The position numbers were made by a program, and so were the translations under genes. From Flavobacteriales bacterium (lineage in GTDB: Bacteria > Bacteroidota > Bacteroidia > Flavobacteriales_G > Salibacteraceae): 64,000 nt of DNA. The stretch spans positions 1 through 64,000 of the forward strand of contig JABJJW010000018.1 of assembly GCA_018660685.1 (NCBI GenBank). Reading direction: 5' to 3'. The notes beneath the pieces are model-generated. The model worked only from the letters and a program-made list of their open reading frames with translations, was not told where the DNA came from and did not search any database. Of this stretch, positions 16,253 to 24,454 are shown piece after piece (the stretch's first letter is position 1; every line of letters begins with the position of its first letter).

Positions 16253-17490
16253 CGCTGGCCTTCTTCCCATGCTACAGAATAGCGGATGTCGCTGAAAGTG
16301 GTCATGCTGTAGAGTGGCATCCATTTTTCAGGGTGTCGCTCAGAAAAACGGGCTTCGATCCTCTTCTGAAGTAAAAATCGCGGATCAGCCACATGATCTC
16401 GCATAACATGATAGTTGTGTAATGACAAATCCTGAAGGCCGTCGCCATCTGGTTTCCTGAAGGCGCTGTATTCTTCTAATATTTTATCCCAGTCATGATT
16501 ATGCTTAATCATGAGGTCATTCATTACAGTACAGTCTTCGAATCCGGCATTCATTCCCTGTCCATAAAATGGCACAGTCGCGTGAGCAGCATCACCCATC
16601 AACGCCATTTTACCATGATGCCATGGAAAGCATCTGGTGATAGCAAGAGAGGATAGAGGATGATCTTCCCAAGCCTCTCCAATATTTGGCATCATCGTAT
16701 AGAAGTCCGGAAAAGTCTCCTTGAAAAAGTCGTCGACATCTGCCCTGCTCTTTAGCTGACTAAAGCTCTTCTCTCCTTCAAACGGCATGAATAGCGTGCA
16801 GGTGAACGATCCGTCCTCATTAGGCAACGCAATCAGCATGAACCGGCCTCGCGGCCAAATATGGAGTGCCTTTTTCTCCAGCTTGTACGAGCCATCTTCA
16901 TTGGCCGGAAGCAGAATTTCTCGATATCCATCCTCAATGTACATCTGACTGTAATTGAATCGATCGAGCTTTTGCATCGCATTGTATCTGACCGCCGAAA
17001 ATGCCCCATCACAAGCAAATATCAAATCAGATTTAATCGACGTTTTCTCACCTGTATTGGTGTTTTCAAAGTGGCAGATTCCTCCTTCTAGATCCGCACC
17101 AGTACATTTCATACTGTAGAAAATTTTGGCGCCGCCCACTTTTTCTGCGATGTCCATCATTCGCGCATTGATTCCTCCTCTTGATACCGAATTGATGGCT
17201 TGCCCTTCTTTTCCGTACGCCTGGAAGGTTAGGTTTCCTTCGAGGTCATGCATCATTCTACCGGGCATCGGGATAGCAATTTCTCGAATCAAATCTCCGA
17301 CTCCTACCGCATCGAGTGCCTTGAACCCTCTGTCTGACAATGCGAGGTTTATGGACTTCCCTGCTGAAATATCAGCTCTACGGATGTCTTCTCTCCGTTC
17401 GAAAATCTTGACCTTATATCCTGCTTTACTCAGGTAAACTGCCCACAATGAACCGACTAATCCAGCCCCTACAATCGTTACTTCTTTCAT
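16117..17490 (-). CDS. kmo: Kynurenine 3-monooxygenase
   Basis: A 457-residue FAD monooxygenase of the kynurenine pathway, hydroxylating L-kynurenine to 3-hydroxykynurenine with NADPH and O2. The FAD-binding motif VGAGLVGSLWAVYLSKAG is at residues 6-23, then KSINLALSDRG, and the second FAD motif LMGDAAHATVPFYGQGMNAG with FEDC. The C-terminal tail (about 15 residues, IPAALTPIDAKQAS) is encoded on the antisense of the truncated Rossmann-fold gene, so the native terminus seems to have been replaced. The core is intact. Its start overlaps the kynU stop by 4 bp. Confidence 0.95.
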   Translation of the reverse strand: MKEVTIVGAGLVGSLWAVYLSKAGYKVKIFERREDIRRADISAGKSINLALSDRGFKALDAVGVGDLIREIAIPMPGRMMHDLEGNLTFQAYGKEGQAINSVSRGGINARMMDIAEKVGGAKIFYSMKCTGADLEGGICHFENTNTGEKTSIKSDLIFACDGAFSAVRYNAMQKLDRFNYSQMYIEDGYREILLPANEDGSYKLEKKALHIWPRGRFMLIALPNEDGSFTCTLFMPFEGEKSFSQLKSRADVDDFFKETFPDFYTMMPNIGEAWEDHPLSSLAITRCFPWHHGKMALMGDAAHATVPFYGQGMNAGFEDCTVMNDLMIKHNHDWDKILEEYSAFRKPDGDGLQDLSLHNYHVMRDHVADPRFLLQKRIEARFSERHPEKWMPLYSMTTFSDIRYSVAWEEGQRQQKIMDEVMATEGIESNWDSDEVEQKMLELIPAALTPIDAKQAS

Positions 17491-18758
17491 CTTAAAGCGG
17501 CTTGAAGAGTTTGACCAAATCGATATACATCCCCAAATGAATTATACAGGGGAACTGGTGCCATTCGAATGACGTTAGGTTCACGCCAATCAGCGATGAC
17601 TCCTTCTGCTGTTAGTTTGTCAAATAGATCTTTCCCATAGCCATGCGCCACAACGCTTATTTGACAGCCCCGCCTCTTCTTTTCTTTAGGCGTAATAATT
17701 TCAAGATTGGCCGCTGTCTCATTGGCAACGCTCTCAATTACGAATTCAAGGTAATCTGTCAACTTCCGGCTTTTATCCCACAAACGCTCCATTGTAGCTT
17801 CTTGAAAGATTTCTAATGATGCGAGGTAGATTGCCATGTTAAACACTGGAGCATTGCTCACTTGCCAGGCTTCAGCGCTGTTCATTGGTTCAAAGTCTGG
17901 TTCCATTAAAAACCGTTTGTCTTTATCATGTCCCCACCAGCCAGCTTGAATGACCATTTTTCGGCGATGGTGATTTTCATGGACGAACAATCCTCCAACA
18001 GATCCGGGTCCGCTGTTTAAATATTTGTACGTGCACCATGCAGCAAAATCAACTTGCCACTCGTTCAATTTCAACTCAATATTTCCCATGGCGTGGGCTA
18101 AATCAAAGCCGCACATTGCGCCCACTTTATGCGCTGCGTCCGTGATCATCTGCATATCGAAAACCTGGCCGCTGTAATAATTGACTCCTCCGATCATGAC
18201 CATGGCTAATGAATCCCCAAGTTCAAAAATCTTTTCGATCACTGCTGAATCCGTGATCGTGGCTGCTCCTGTCCCGGGCGCTATTTCAACGATAACATCC
18301 TCGGGATTTAATCCATGCATCTTCGCTTGAGCTTGTAGCGCATAGGTGTCAGATGGAAATGCCTTCTGCTCGCACAAAATGATGTTGCGAGTCGCTGTAG
18401 GTCGATAAAACGATGTCATAAGTGTGTGAAGGTTTCCGGTTAGGGAACCCATTGCTACGACCTCAGATTCCTTCGCTCCAGCAACATAGGCCATCCCTTT
18501 GCTGAAGAACTCATGATAGCTGTACCATGGTCGTCGTGCTTCAAAGTGTCCTTCTACTCCATACTTTCTCCAGTCCTCGAGTTCTTGTTTTAGATACTCC
18601 TCAGCCTTTTTCGGTTGCAGACCTAAACTGTTTCCTGTAAGGTAGATAACGTCGTCCCCATTGTGCTGAGGGAAATAAAATCTGTTTCTAAATGAGGCCA
18701 ATTCATCTTGTGAATCTTGCTCGCTCGCGTATGCAGGTGTAAATTCCAATCTATTCAA
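17487..18758 (-). CDS. kynU: Kynureninase
   Basis: A 423-residue PLP enzyme cleaving kynurenine or 3-hydroxykynurenine to (hydroxy)anthranilate and alanine. Diagnostic stretches are YLTGNSLGLQPKKAEEYL near the start, GSLTGNLHTLMTSFYRPT, GFDLAHAMGN (PLP-contacting Asp) and the lysine motif WCTYKYLNSGPGSVGG. It is co-transcribed with kmo (ATGA overlap of 4 bp), giving two consecutive steps of tryptophan breakdown or de novo NAD synthesis. Tryptophan dioxygenase and 3-hydroxyanthranilate dioxygenase are not in this window. Confidence 0.96.
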   Translation of the reverse strand: MNRLEFTPAYASEQDSQDELASFRNRFYFPQHNGDDVIYLTGNSLGLQPKKAEEYLKQELEDWRKYGVEGHFEARRPWYSYHEFFSKGMAYVAGAKESEVVAMGSLTGNLHTLMTSFYRPTATRNIILCEQKAFPSDTYALQAQAKMHGLNPEDVIVEIAPGTGAATITDSAVIEKIFELGDSLAMVMIGGVNYYSGQVFDMQMITDAAHKVGAMCGFDLAHAMGNIELKLNEWQVDFAAWCTYKYLNSGPGSVGGLFVHENHHRRKMVIQAGWWGHDKDKRFLMEPDFEPMNSAEAWQVSNAPVFNMAIYLASLEIFQEATMERLWDKSRKLTDYLEFVIESVANETAANLEIITPKEKKRRGCQISVVAHGYGKDLFDKLTAEGVIADWREPNVIRMAPVPLYNSFGDVYRFGQTLQAALR

Positions 18759-18827
18759 TTCTTCTATGCAATTTTAAGTAATGCCCAATGATTGACCCAC
18801 TCAGAAAGGGATTGATAAATTTGATTC

Positions 18828-19883
18828 ATGTCAGGATCTCAATCGCTGCTCATCGGACTTCTTATTATTACGGCGGCTTGCTCAACCTCAACTCCTCCTC
18901 CAGAGGAAGAAATTGAAGAATCAGTTCCTGAATGGGATCTGGTTGACCGACCGAGTCGAGCCAGTCTTCGTGGTCTTGACGTGGGTGCGGATGGATCTAT
19001 TTGGGCGAGCGGAACTGAAGGAATAGTGCAACGATCTATCGACTCCGGAAAGACTTGGCAGGTATGGAGCATCCAAGGAGCGGGCGAATTAGATTTCAGA
19101 GATGTAGAAGCCTTTGACGCCAACCGGGCAAGTGTGATGAGCTCAGGACAAGGCGTGGAAGCTTATTTCACCAGTGATGGAGGTGTTACTTGGAATTTAG
19201 CCCACAGAGATGATGACACGCTCAAATTTTTTGATGGCATGGACTTTTTAGATGGTTTGGGGTATGCTTTCGGCGACCCAATCGACGGAAAACTCCAAAT
19301 TCTCAAGTCGATAGATTCAGGTCAAACTTGGATCGAACTTCCACCAATGAATTTACCGAACACCATTCCAGGTGAAGCAGGGTATGCTGCTAGCGGAACT
19401 GGAATCGTGATGCAAGCCAATGCCTTGCTCATTGCCACGGGCGGTGGTAAAAATTCTCGCCTCTTGTCGAAAACATCGGATAGTGAATGGCAAGCCATGA
19501 ATGTGCCAATAAACAGCGCAGCAGGATCTGGTATATTCTCCATGGCCGTGTCCAAAGGAGGCGAAATAATTGTGGTTGGTGGAAGCTATGTTGATTCAAC
19601 GAACTCGGGTTCGAATGCGGCTATATCGGTCAATGGAGTCGATTGGACAGTCCCGAACAAGCGTCCAAATGGGTACCGATCATGCGTAACTATATCTGAT
19701 AATCAAGAGCTGGTGTTTGCTTGTGGCAGAACAGGTTGCGACTTCAGTAGAGATCTTGGAAACGTTTGGCATCCACTAACTACGGATGGCTTTTTTGCCT
19801 GCACATCTCTCGGAACCAAATTGATCGGTGTTGGGAGAAACGGTAAAGTCGGGGTCCTCGATTTCAAAGAATTGATGAAATAG
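18828..19883 (+). CDS. Lipoprotein with YCF48/BNR-like beta-propeller repeats
   Basis: A 351-residue protein whose start, LLIGLLIITAACSTSTPPPE, is a lipoprotein signal with the lipobox cysteine, followed by a Pro/Glu-rich linker. The rest is built from propeller blades of the 'SIDSGKTWQVW', 'TSDGGVTWNLA', 'SIDSGQTWIEL' type, typical of Asp-box or YCF48/HCF136-like proteins. It is probably anchored in the outer or inner membrane facing the periplasm. Function unknown; such proteins often serve as protein-binding scaffolds. It is divergent from kynU with a 69-bp gap. Confidence 0.75.
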   Translation: MSGSQSLLIGLLIITAACSTSTPPPEEEIEESVPEWDLVDRPSRASLRGLDVGADGSIWASGTEGIVQRSIDSGKTWQVWSIQGAGELDFRDVEAFDANRASVMSSGQGVEAYFTSDGGVTWNLAHRDDDTLKFFDGMDFLDGLGYAFGDPIDGKLQILKSIDSGQTWIELPPMNLPNTIPGEAGYAASGTGIVMQANALLIATGGGKNSRLLSKTSDSEWQAMNVPINSAAGSGIFSMAVSKGGEIIVVGGSYVDSTNSGSNAAISVNGVDWTVPNKRPNGYRSCVTISDNQELVFACGRTGCDFSRDLGNVWHPLTTDGFFACTSLGTKLIGVGRNGKVGVLDFKELMK

Positions 19884-20036
19884 CTGGCTTCGACTCTAGG
19901 GCTACATTCTTCAAACGACTTGTTTTCAGAGACTTAATCTCGACCCCCAACCGTTCACCCTAAAGACAACGGCCCACCAATCGCCGGCAATGTCCTCGTC
20001 TTTCAGACTCTACTTTAGTCAATAGAATTTAGCATC

Positions 20037-21041
20037 ATGAAAACTTCAATTATTTTAATCGGATTAGCAACCCTGGCCTTTTACCCCACGAAACTTGGAG
20101 CACAAGGAATTACTACACCTCGTACTCCCAGTCCTGCATCAACTGTTAGTCAAACGATAGGGATATCTCAAGTAGCAATTGCTTACTCACGACCCGCGGT
20201 TCGAGACCGCGATATTTGGGGCGCCCTCGTTCCATATGGTTGGAATGTTCAGGGATTTGGACTTGGAAACTCTGCTCCTTGGAGATCTGGAGCGAATGAA
20301 AACACAACCATTACTTTCAGCCATGACGCTTCGGTTCAAGGATCGAAAGTTCCTGCAGGGACATACGGCTTATTTTTCGAGATAAACGAAGACAACACCG
20401 GCGAAGTGGTTCTTTCAAAAGACACTAAAAGTTGGGGTAGCTTCTTCTACGATCAAGCGAGTGACGTCCTCCGCGCACCCATCACGATAATCGATCATGA
20501 CTTTACTGAACTTCTGACTTACGATTTCGAAAACATTGCTAAAACCAGCGCTGATCTCGTGCTAAATTGGGAGAAAAAGCAATTCCCTGTTAAGGTCGAG
20601 TTTGACGTGGACAACATCGTAATGAGCAATGCTGAGGATCAGCTGAAAGGCTCCACCGGTTTTAGTTGGCAAGGATTCTCAAGCGCAGCCAACTATGCCT
20701 TGCAGAACAACACGAATCTCGATCAAGGGCTAAAATGGATTGATCAAGCTATTGCCCAAAATAAGAGCTTCACAACCCTCAGTGTGAAGTCAGGGATACT
20801 GCGTGCCCAAGGAAATGAAAAGGAAGCAGACGACATTCTTGAAGATGCCTTCAACACTGCTACAGAAGCAGAACTTAATGTTTATGGCTATCGAATGGTA
20901 AATAATGGCAAGAATGATGAAGCCCAGCGGGTGATGAAAATCAATACTGATCGCCATCCTGAAAGTGCTAATGCCTGGGATAGCTTAGGTGAGGTGCATG
21001 TGTTGAGTGGAAATAATGATGAAGCAATCAAGTATTTCTAA
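20037..21041 (+). CDS. DUF2911 and TPR protein with a premature stop near the end
   Basis: A 334-residue product with a signal peptide (ILIGLATLAFYPTKLGAQG), then a DUF2911 domain (SQTIGISQVAIAYSRPAVRD, YGWNVQGFGLGNSAPWRSGA, VPAGTYGLFFEI, about 35-190) and C-terminal TPR-like helices (NLDQGLKWIDQAIAQ, ANAWDSLGEVHVLSGNNDEA). The frame stops at TAA 21039-21041 within a TPR helix. Reading on past it gives KSLSLEPAANVKANSEKY and then LKQLGAL before a TAG at 21117-21119, exactly the expected remainder. One base change (for example AAA to TAA) explains this. Truncation is small, so the protein may still work. DUF2911 function is unknown. Confidence 0.85.
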   Translation: MKTSIILIGLATLAFYPTKLGAQGITTPRTPSPASTVSQTIGISQVAIAYSRPAVRDRDIWGALVPYGWNVQGFGLGNSAPWRSGANENTTITFSHDASVQGSKVPAGTYGLFFEINEDNTGEVVLSKDTKSWGSFFYDQASDVLRAPITIIDHDFTELLTYDFENIAKTSADLVLNWEKKQFPVKVEFDVDNIVMSNAEDQLKGSTGFSWQGFSSAANYALQNNTNLDQGLKWIDQAIAQNKSFTTLSVKSGILRAQGNEKEADDILEDAFNTATEAELNVYGYRMVNNGKNDEAQRVMKINTDRHPESANAWDSLGEVHVLSGNNDEAIKYF

Positions 21042-21115
21042 AAGTCGTTGAGCTTAGAACCTGCCGCCAATGTGAAGGCTAACTCAGAGAAATATCTGAA
21101 GCAGCTCGGCGCCCT

Positions 21116-21511
21116 CTAGTCATCCTTCAAATACCACTCTGGGTCCAAAAATTTGTGAGCCATCTCACCGTATGACTTTGAACGTTCCTCTGATATTTGA
21201 AATGTAGCTTGATCGCCGTATATGGCGGAGAAGATGATGGTATGTTCTTCCCCGTCTTCAGTCTGCATGAATATGCGGACCATATCCTTGTCCTTCTGGT
21301 AGTCGAGTGACCCTTTACAACTGGGACAATAGAAGTTTGTCTTCTCTCCTTTTTGAAGGTTCAGAGAAGGATGATGATGAACATTGTAATCTCCGAGTGT
21401 ATCACTCATCAGCACAACTCCGTGACGGCCGTCTGAGGTTTTAATGGCTAGGACAAGTCTTCCATCCACATTCAAATGAACAGAACAGTTTGGGCAGGTG
21501 TAATGGTTCAT
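21116..21511 (-). CDS. Zinc-ribbon-like hypothetical protein
   Basis: A 131-residue soluble protein with two Cys pairs, YTCPNCSVHL at the N-terminus and FYCPSCKGSL in the middle, spaced as in a zinc ribbon. A beta-rich second half follows (MVRIFMQTEDGEEHTIIFSA) with a charged tail (FLDPEWYLKDD). The fold suggests a small metal-binding structural protein; function unknown. Its stop overlaps the ancestral stop of the DUF2911 gene through a shared CTAG, which supports 21119 as the original end of that gene. Confidence 0.7.
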   Translation of the reverse strand: MNHYTCPNCSVHLNVDGRLVLAIKTSDGRHGVVLMSDTLGDYNVHHHPSLNLQKGEKTNFYCPSCKGSLDYQKDKDMVRIFMQTEDGEEHTIIFSAIYGDQATFQISEERSKSYGEMAHKFLDPEWYLKDD

Positions 21512-21593
21512 GGGAAGGAAAACTAAAAAAAGTCAGTTAATTGATCAAGACTGAGCTTAGAAAATTCTTCCTCCAACATCCTAAAATGCAAAC

Positions 21594-21621
21594 GCCCCGG
21601 GGTCTGAAGACCTTCCGGGGC
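21594..21621 (-). terminator. GC-rich hairpin downstream of the HU gene
   Basis: GCCCCGG (21594-21600) pairs with CCGGGGC (21615-21621), with an inner GGTCT/AGACC stem. It lies about 30 bp past the HU stop on the minus strand. T-rich tracts occur on both sides; the longer is on the plus strand, so polarity is not certain. Confidence 0.65.
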
Positions 21622-21652
21622 ATTTTATTTTTGTGTAAGTTGACTAGGCGAC

Positions 21653-21922
21653 TTATACCTTAGAATTAAGGTCAGCTCCAGCTTTGAACTTAACTACATT
21701 TTTTGCAGCAATCTTAATTTCTGCACCTGTTCTTGGGTTACGTCCTGTTCTAGCAGCTCTGTTAGAAACTGAGAAAGATCCGAATCCCACTAGTGATACT
21801 CTATCACCTTTCTTAAGTGCTCCACCGATAGCGTCGATAGTAGCGTTCAATGCTGATCCAGCGTCAGCTTTTGACAAACTTGCTCCGTCAGCAATCGCGT
21901 CAATCAATTGTCCTTTATTCAT
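21653..21922 (-). CDS. HU-family DNA-binding protein
   Basis: The ATG at 21922 gives the usual 90-residue HU/IHF protein: [20 protein letters not shown] at the start, the [20 protein letters not shown] strand region and the DNA-binding arm [12 protein letters not shown], then FKAGADLN. The frame is open 17 codons further upstream but that extension is not part of the family. HU bends and wraps DNA as a nucleoid protein. It is monocistronic, with a hairpin terminator downstream. Confidence 0.95.
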   Translation of the reverse strand: MNKGQLIDAIADGASLSKADAGSALNATIDAIGGALKKGDRVSLVGFGSFSVSNRAARTGRNPRTGAEIKIAAKNVVKFKAGADLNSKV

Positions 21923-22089
21923 AATTCTATTTTTTTTAATTGTGTTAATGGGACCGAAAAGCAGCAATAGCAAGCCTTTCGATTGTTAGCGTCACAAACC
22001 TAACATCCAAATCGGAAAATCAAAATGATAGTTATTAAGAATGTATATTGGATAATCATACGGCTACATTGTCTCTAAAATCAACACTC

Positions 22090-22467
22090 ATGAAACTTCG
22101 CTACGCCAGACATACCAAAGATTTGAGTCAAATTGTAAGTTTCTACACAGAAATTGTTGGATTGACGATTTCAGGAAGTTTTCAAGATCATGACGGCTAT
22201 TCTGGGGTGTTTTTAAACACGCCAAAAAGCGCTTGGGAGCTTGAATTCACTCAGAGTGAGAGAAAAACTGATCACAAGAGTGATCCAGATGATGCTTTGG
22301 TTTTCTATTCGAAAACGCTCGCGGAGTGGGTAGAATTGAAAGAGCGCCTGAAGAATTTCGGAATCGATTTAGCGAGTTGCCCCAATCCATATTGGAACGA
22401 GCATGGACTTTCATTTTTAGATCCAGATGGATTCTCAGTGATTATCGCAAAACCAAAGATTTCTTAG
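22090..22467 (+). CDS. VOC-family (glyoxalase/dioxygenase fold) protein
   Basis: Starting at the ATG at 22090 (MKLRYARHTKDLSQIVSFYT) the 125-residue protein has the two beta-alpha-beta-beta-beta units of the vicinal-oxygen-chelate superfamily: FYTEIVGLTISGSFQDHDGY at the front and NEHGLSFLDPDGFSVIIAK at the end. The latter carries the LDPDG motif and a metal-ligand candidate Glu/His. Substrate unknown. The gene's stop overlaps the stop of a convergent small membrane gene by 2 bp. Confidence 0.85.
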   Translation: MKLRYARHTKDLSQIVSFYTEIVGLTISGSFQDHDGYSGVFLNTPKSAWELEFTQSERKTDHKSDPDDALVFYSKTLAEWVELKERLKNFGIDLASCPNPYWNEHGLSFLDPDGFSVIIAKPKIS

Positions 22468-22643
22468 AATGAATGTTTATCAAACAGCGAATTGTGATAG
22501 CTAAACGCATCGTTGAAATCTTGAGCGAATTGATTTAATCGCGCATAACTTTCGAGAAACAGCCAAAGGAGACTCATCACACCAACTACTACGGCATAAA
22601 CGAGAATAGTATCATTCGAATGGGCTGTGCCAAGGAATATCAT
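22464..22643 (-). CDS. Small single-span membrane protein, 59 residues
   Basis: An ATG at 22643 on the minus strand opens 59 codons ending at TAA (22466-22464). The N-terminus MIFLGTAHSNDTI precedes one hydrophobic helix (ILVYAVVVGVMSLLWLFLES), then a polar, Asn/Gln/Asp-rich tail (YARLNQFAQDFNDAFSYHN). No known family comes to mind. It fills the space between the convergent VOC gene and a terminator, lies downstream of the PadR/GldL-like operon on the same strand, and starts just after that terminator. Confidence 0.6.
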   Translation of the reverse strand: MIFLGTAHSNDTILVYAVVVGVMSLLWLFLESYARLNQFAQDFNDAFSYHNSLFDKHSF

Positions 22644-22647
22644 TTTT

Positions 22648-22679
22648 TAAAAATAAAAAAAGCCCTCAAATTGAGGGCT
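22648..22679 (-). terminator. Terminator of the PadR operon
   Basis: AGCCCTC (22661-22667) and GAGGGCT (22673-22679) form the stem, extendable with AA/TT, and on the minus strand the stem is followed by a long T tract (A-run at 22648-22660 on the plus strand). It lies about 30 bp after the stop of the 22710-23975 gene. Confidence 0.85.
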
Positions 22680-22685
22680 TTATCT

Positions 22686-22736
22686 CATGATGAAATTCAT
22701 CATGTGCGCTCAGCCTCCGCTTGGCGGATCGGAGGC
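22686..22736. repeat. Two palindromic patches around the 3' end of the GldL-like gene
   Basis: CATGATGAAATTCATCATG at 22686-22704 is a perfect palindrome around one central A. Next to it GCCTCCG (22713-22719) pairs with CGGAGGC (22730-22736), with an alternative inner hairpin TCCGC-TTG-GCGGA. The second patch is GC-rich against its surroundings and encodes the last residues (SDPPSGG) of the GldL-like protein, as if a palindromic repeat had been inserted at the gene end. Confidence 0.5.
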
Positions 22737-23975
22737 CGCGGGCTGACTTAAAAGGTACATCAGAACTTGATATTCAGCCTGACGAATGTCGATTTGTAAC
22801 TTGGAAATATGACCAATAACGCCAATCAATGGCCTTTGATAGAAATGAAAGGTTTCCCAGTCTACACTCTGGCCATTGTGATCAAACATGATTGATAAGT
22901 CGGCTGTCAACGAAGAATTCACTAGTGGTCTCACTTCTTCACTGTACACACCTTGTAACCCGTCGTCAACTTTTCGCAAGGCCTCACCTATGGCTCCAAT
23001 ATTAAACTCAGAACCTTCATCACCAAACAGGATGTGAGTTGGAATATCGTAGTTGTACTTTTTGCCCATGTGTGCCAGTGGCATTGTCTGAGCCTCAGCA
23101 CGACTTATTCCCTCGGCTGTAGTGATTAAATGAATCTTGATCTCTTCTAGTTGTTGCCAACCACTCTGGGAAACGCTCTTTATGTCTGATGCAGCAGAAA
23201 CATCTTCCAAAGCAACATACATCTTGGTGGATCTGTCTGTGTAAGAGTCGGTCATCGATTGCTGCTCAGCAAAGGCTAATCCCTGATCGAACTTTACGCT
23301 TGAATTTACATTTACCAAAGCGAACACAACGACTAGACAAGTCAGTGCAACTAATGAGGTAGTCAGAGTTATCGGCTTATTTACTGACGTCTGGTACTTC
23401 TTGAAATAGTAAATAGGAACATAAATGAAACCCAAGAATGCCAAACCTGCTATCAACATTACTCCTGCTCCTGGCCAGTGCATTATTTTGAATAGTGCGC
23501 CTACGGTTGCCAATGACATCCCTAAGTAGCCTGCCACATGAACAAGGCGTTCATTGGATGGCGATTCTTTCAATTTATGATACAAGACCATCGGTAAATA
23601 CCCAGCAGCCAGCAGTCCTGCACCGACCACGATCATAAGACCGGCACCAAACCAATGTTGTAGTTTAAAAATAGTCCCCGCCAAGAGAAGAAAGGTAGAA
23701 GTCAGCCCGAATAAAAATGTTACTTTTTTCATTGTTTCATTCATTTCGGTTAATAATTCAAACGTTTGTTGTTGGACCTGTTTTAAGCCCCCAGGTCCGA
23801 ATAGCTTTATCGTTTGTTCAAATGCATCTTCAAAGTTTTTTCCGTCGTCCATTAATCTTTCGATTGACGTACAGACATGGTCAAGTAAATCGTCATGCAA
23901 TTCATCTTGCGCAATGCCATGCTGTTTTATATATGCGCTTATCAGCGCTACCTGCTGCTCGCTCAATTCAGACAT
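22710..23975 (-). CDS. PadR-partner membrane protein with GldL-like HWPGA repeats
   Basis: With the ATG at 23975 (MSELSEQQVALISAYIKQHG) the protein has 421 residues. The N-terminal cytoplasmic helical domain (about 1-80, HDDLLDHVCTSIERLMDDGK) resembles those found in PadR-linked membrane proteins. Then come two pairs of membrane helices, each holding a GldL-type motif (GTIFKLQHWFGAGLMIVVG and GALFKIMHWPGAGVMLIAG), a fifth helix, and about 200 residues outside. GldL is the proton-channel part of the gliding/T9SS motor, but this is a distant relative in an operon with a regulator, so a sensor or transport role is only possible. The last residues come from a GC-rich palindrome. It overlaps the PadR gene by 8 bp. 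Confidence 0.7.
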   Translation of the reverse strand: MSELSEQQVALISAYIKQHGIAQDELHDDLLDHVCTSIERLMDDGKNFEDAFEQTIKLFGPGGLKQVQQQTFELLTEMNETMKKVTFLFGLTSTFLLLAGTIFKLQHWFGAGLMIVVGAGLLAAGYLPMVLYHKLKESPSNERLVHVAGYLGMSLATVGALFKIMHWPGAGVMLIAGLAFLGFIYVPIYYFKKYQTSVNKPITLTTSLVALTCLVVVFALVNVNSSVKFDQGLAFAEQQSMTDSYTDRSTKMYVALEDVSAASDIKSVSQSGWQQLEEIKIHLITTAEGISRAEAQTMPLAHMGKKYNYDIPTHILFGDEGSEFNIGAIGEALRKVDDGLQGVYSEEVRPLVNSSLTADLSIMFDHNGQSVDWETFHFYQRPLIGVIGHISKLQIDIRQAEYQVLMYLLSQPAASDPPSGG

Positions 23976-24318
23976 TATACTGTGGCTTATAAATGAATGA
24001 GTCAATGAGTTTTCCCATGGTTTGGGTGAATTCTTTGAATTCAGCCACGAGCGATCCGGCTGTTTCAGAACCGGTTTTGGTAAGCTTATAATACTTACGC
24101 ACGCGCTTTCCTATGTTCACCTTCTCAGTCAACAAAAGGCCATCCGCCTCTAATCGATGAAGAAGAGGATAAAGTGCTCCTTCGGTTAATTGAATTTTTC
24201 CGCCGGTTTGTTCCTTGACGTGTTGGGTAATCTCATAACCATACATCCTGCTGTGCTTTGCTAACAAGCTCAGCACAATGGTTTTAAGCGTTCCTTTTAC
24301 GAGTTCATTCGAATACAT
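23968..24318 (-). CDS. PadR-family transcriptional regulator
   Basis: The start at 24318 gives a 116-residue protein of normal PadR length, MYSNELVKGTLKTIVLSLLA; an upstream extension in frame runs through the operator and is unlikely. The winged-helix core shows YGYEITQHVKEQTGGKIQLT and EGALYPLLHRLEADGLL, then KYYKLTKTG. PadR proteins usually repress their own operon, here including the following membrane-protein gene, which starts 8 bp before its stop. Three ATACCTAA half-sites upstream are the likely operator. Confidence 0.94.
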   Translation of the reverse strand: MYSNELVKGTLKTIVLSLLAKHSRMYGYEITQHVKEQTGGKIQLTEGALYPLLHRLEADGLLLTEKVNIGKRVRKYYKLTKTGSETAGSLVAEFKEFTQTMGKLIDSFIYKPQYNV

Positions 24319-24339
24319 AAAGCAAATATACATTGGTAT

Positions 24340-24408
24340 CTTAGGTATATGCAAATCAATACCTAAGTTTTTTAGGTATTGCCGTGTAACTACCTGATTT
24401 CGTAGGTA
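24340..24408. promoter_or_regulatory. PadR operator: repeated ATACCTAA half-sites
   Basis: CTTAGGTAT (24340-24348) and ATACCTAAG (24359-24367) form a perfect 9-bp inverted repeat. ATACCTAA (24359-24366) also pairs with TTAGGTAT (24372-24379), and TACCT (24391-24395) with AGGTA (24404-24408). All lie within 90 bp upstream of the padR start and between it and the divergent lipoprotein gene, so they may control both directions. Confidence 0.75.
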
Positions 24409-24454
24409 AAAAATAATTGAACTCCCATTTTTACGAATTATACTTTTGGACCTC

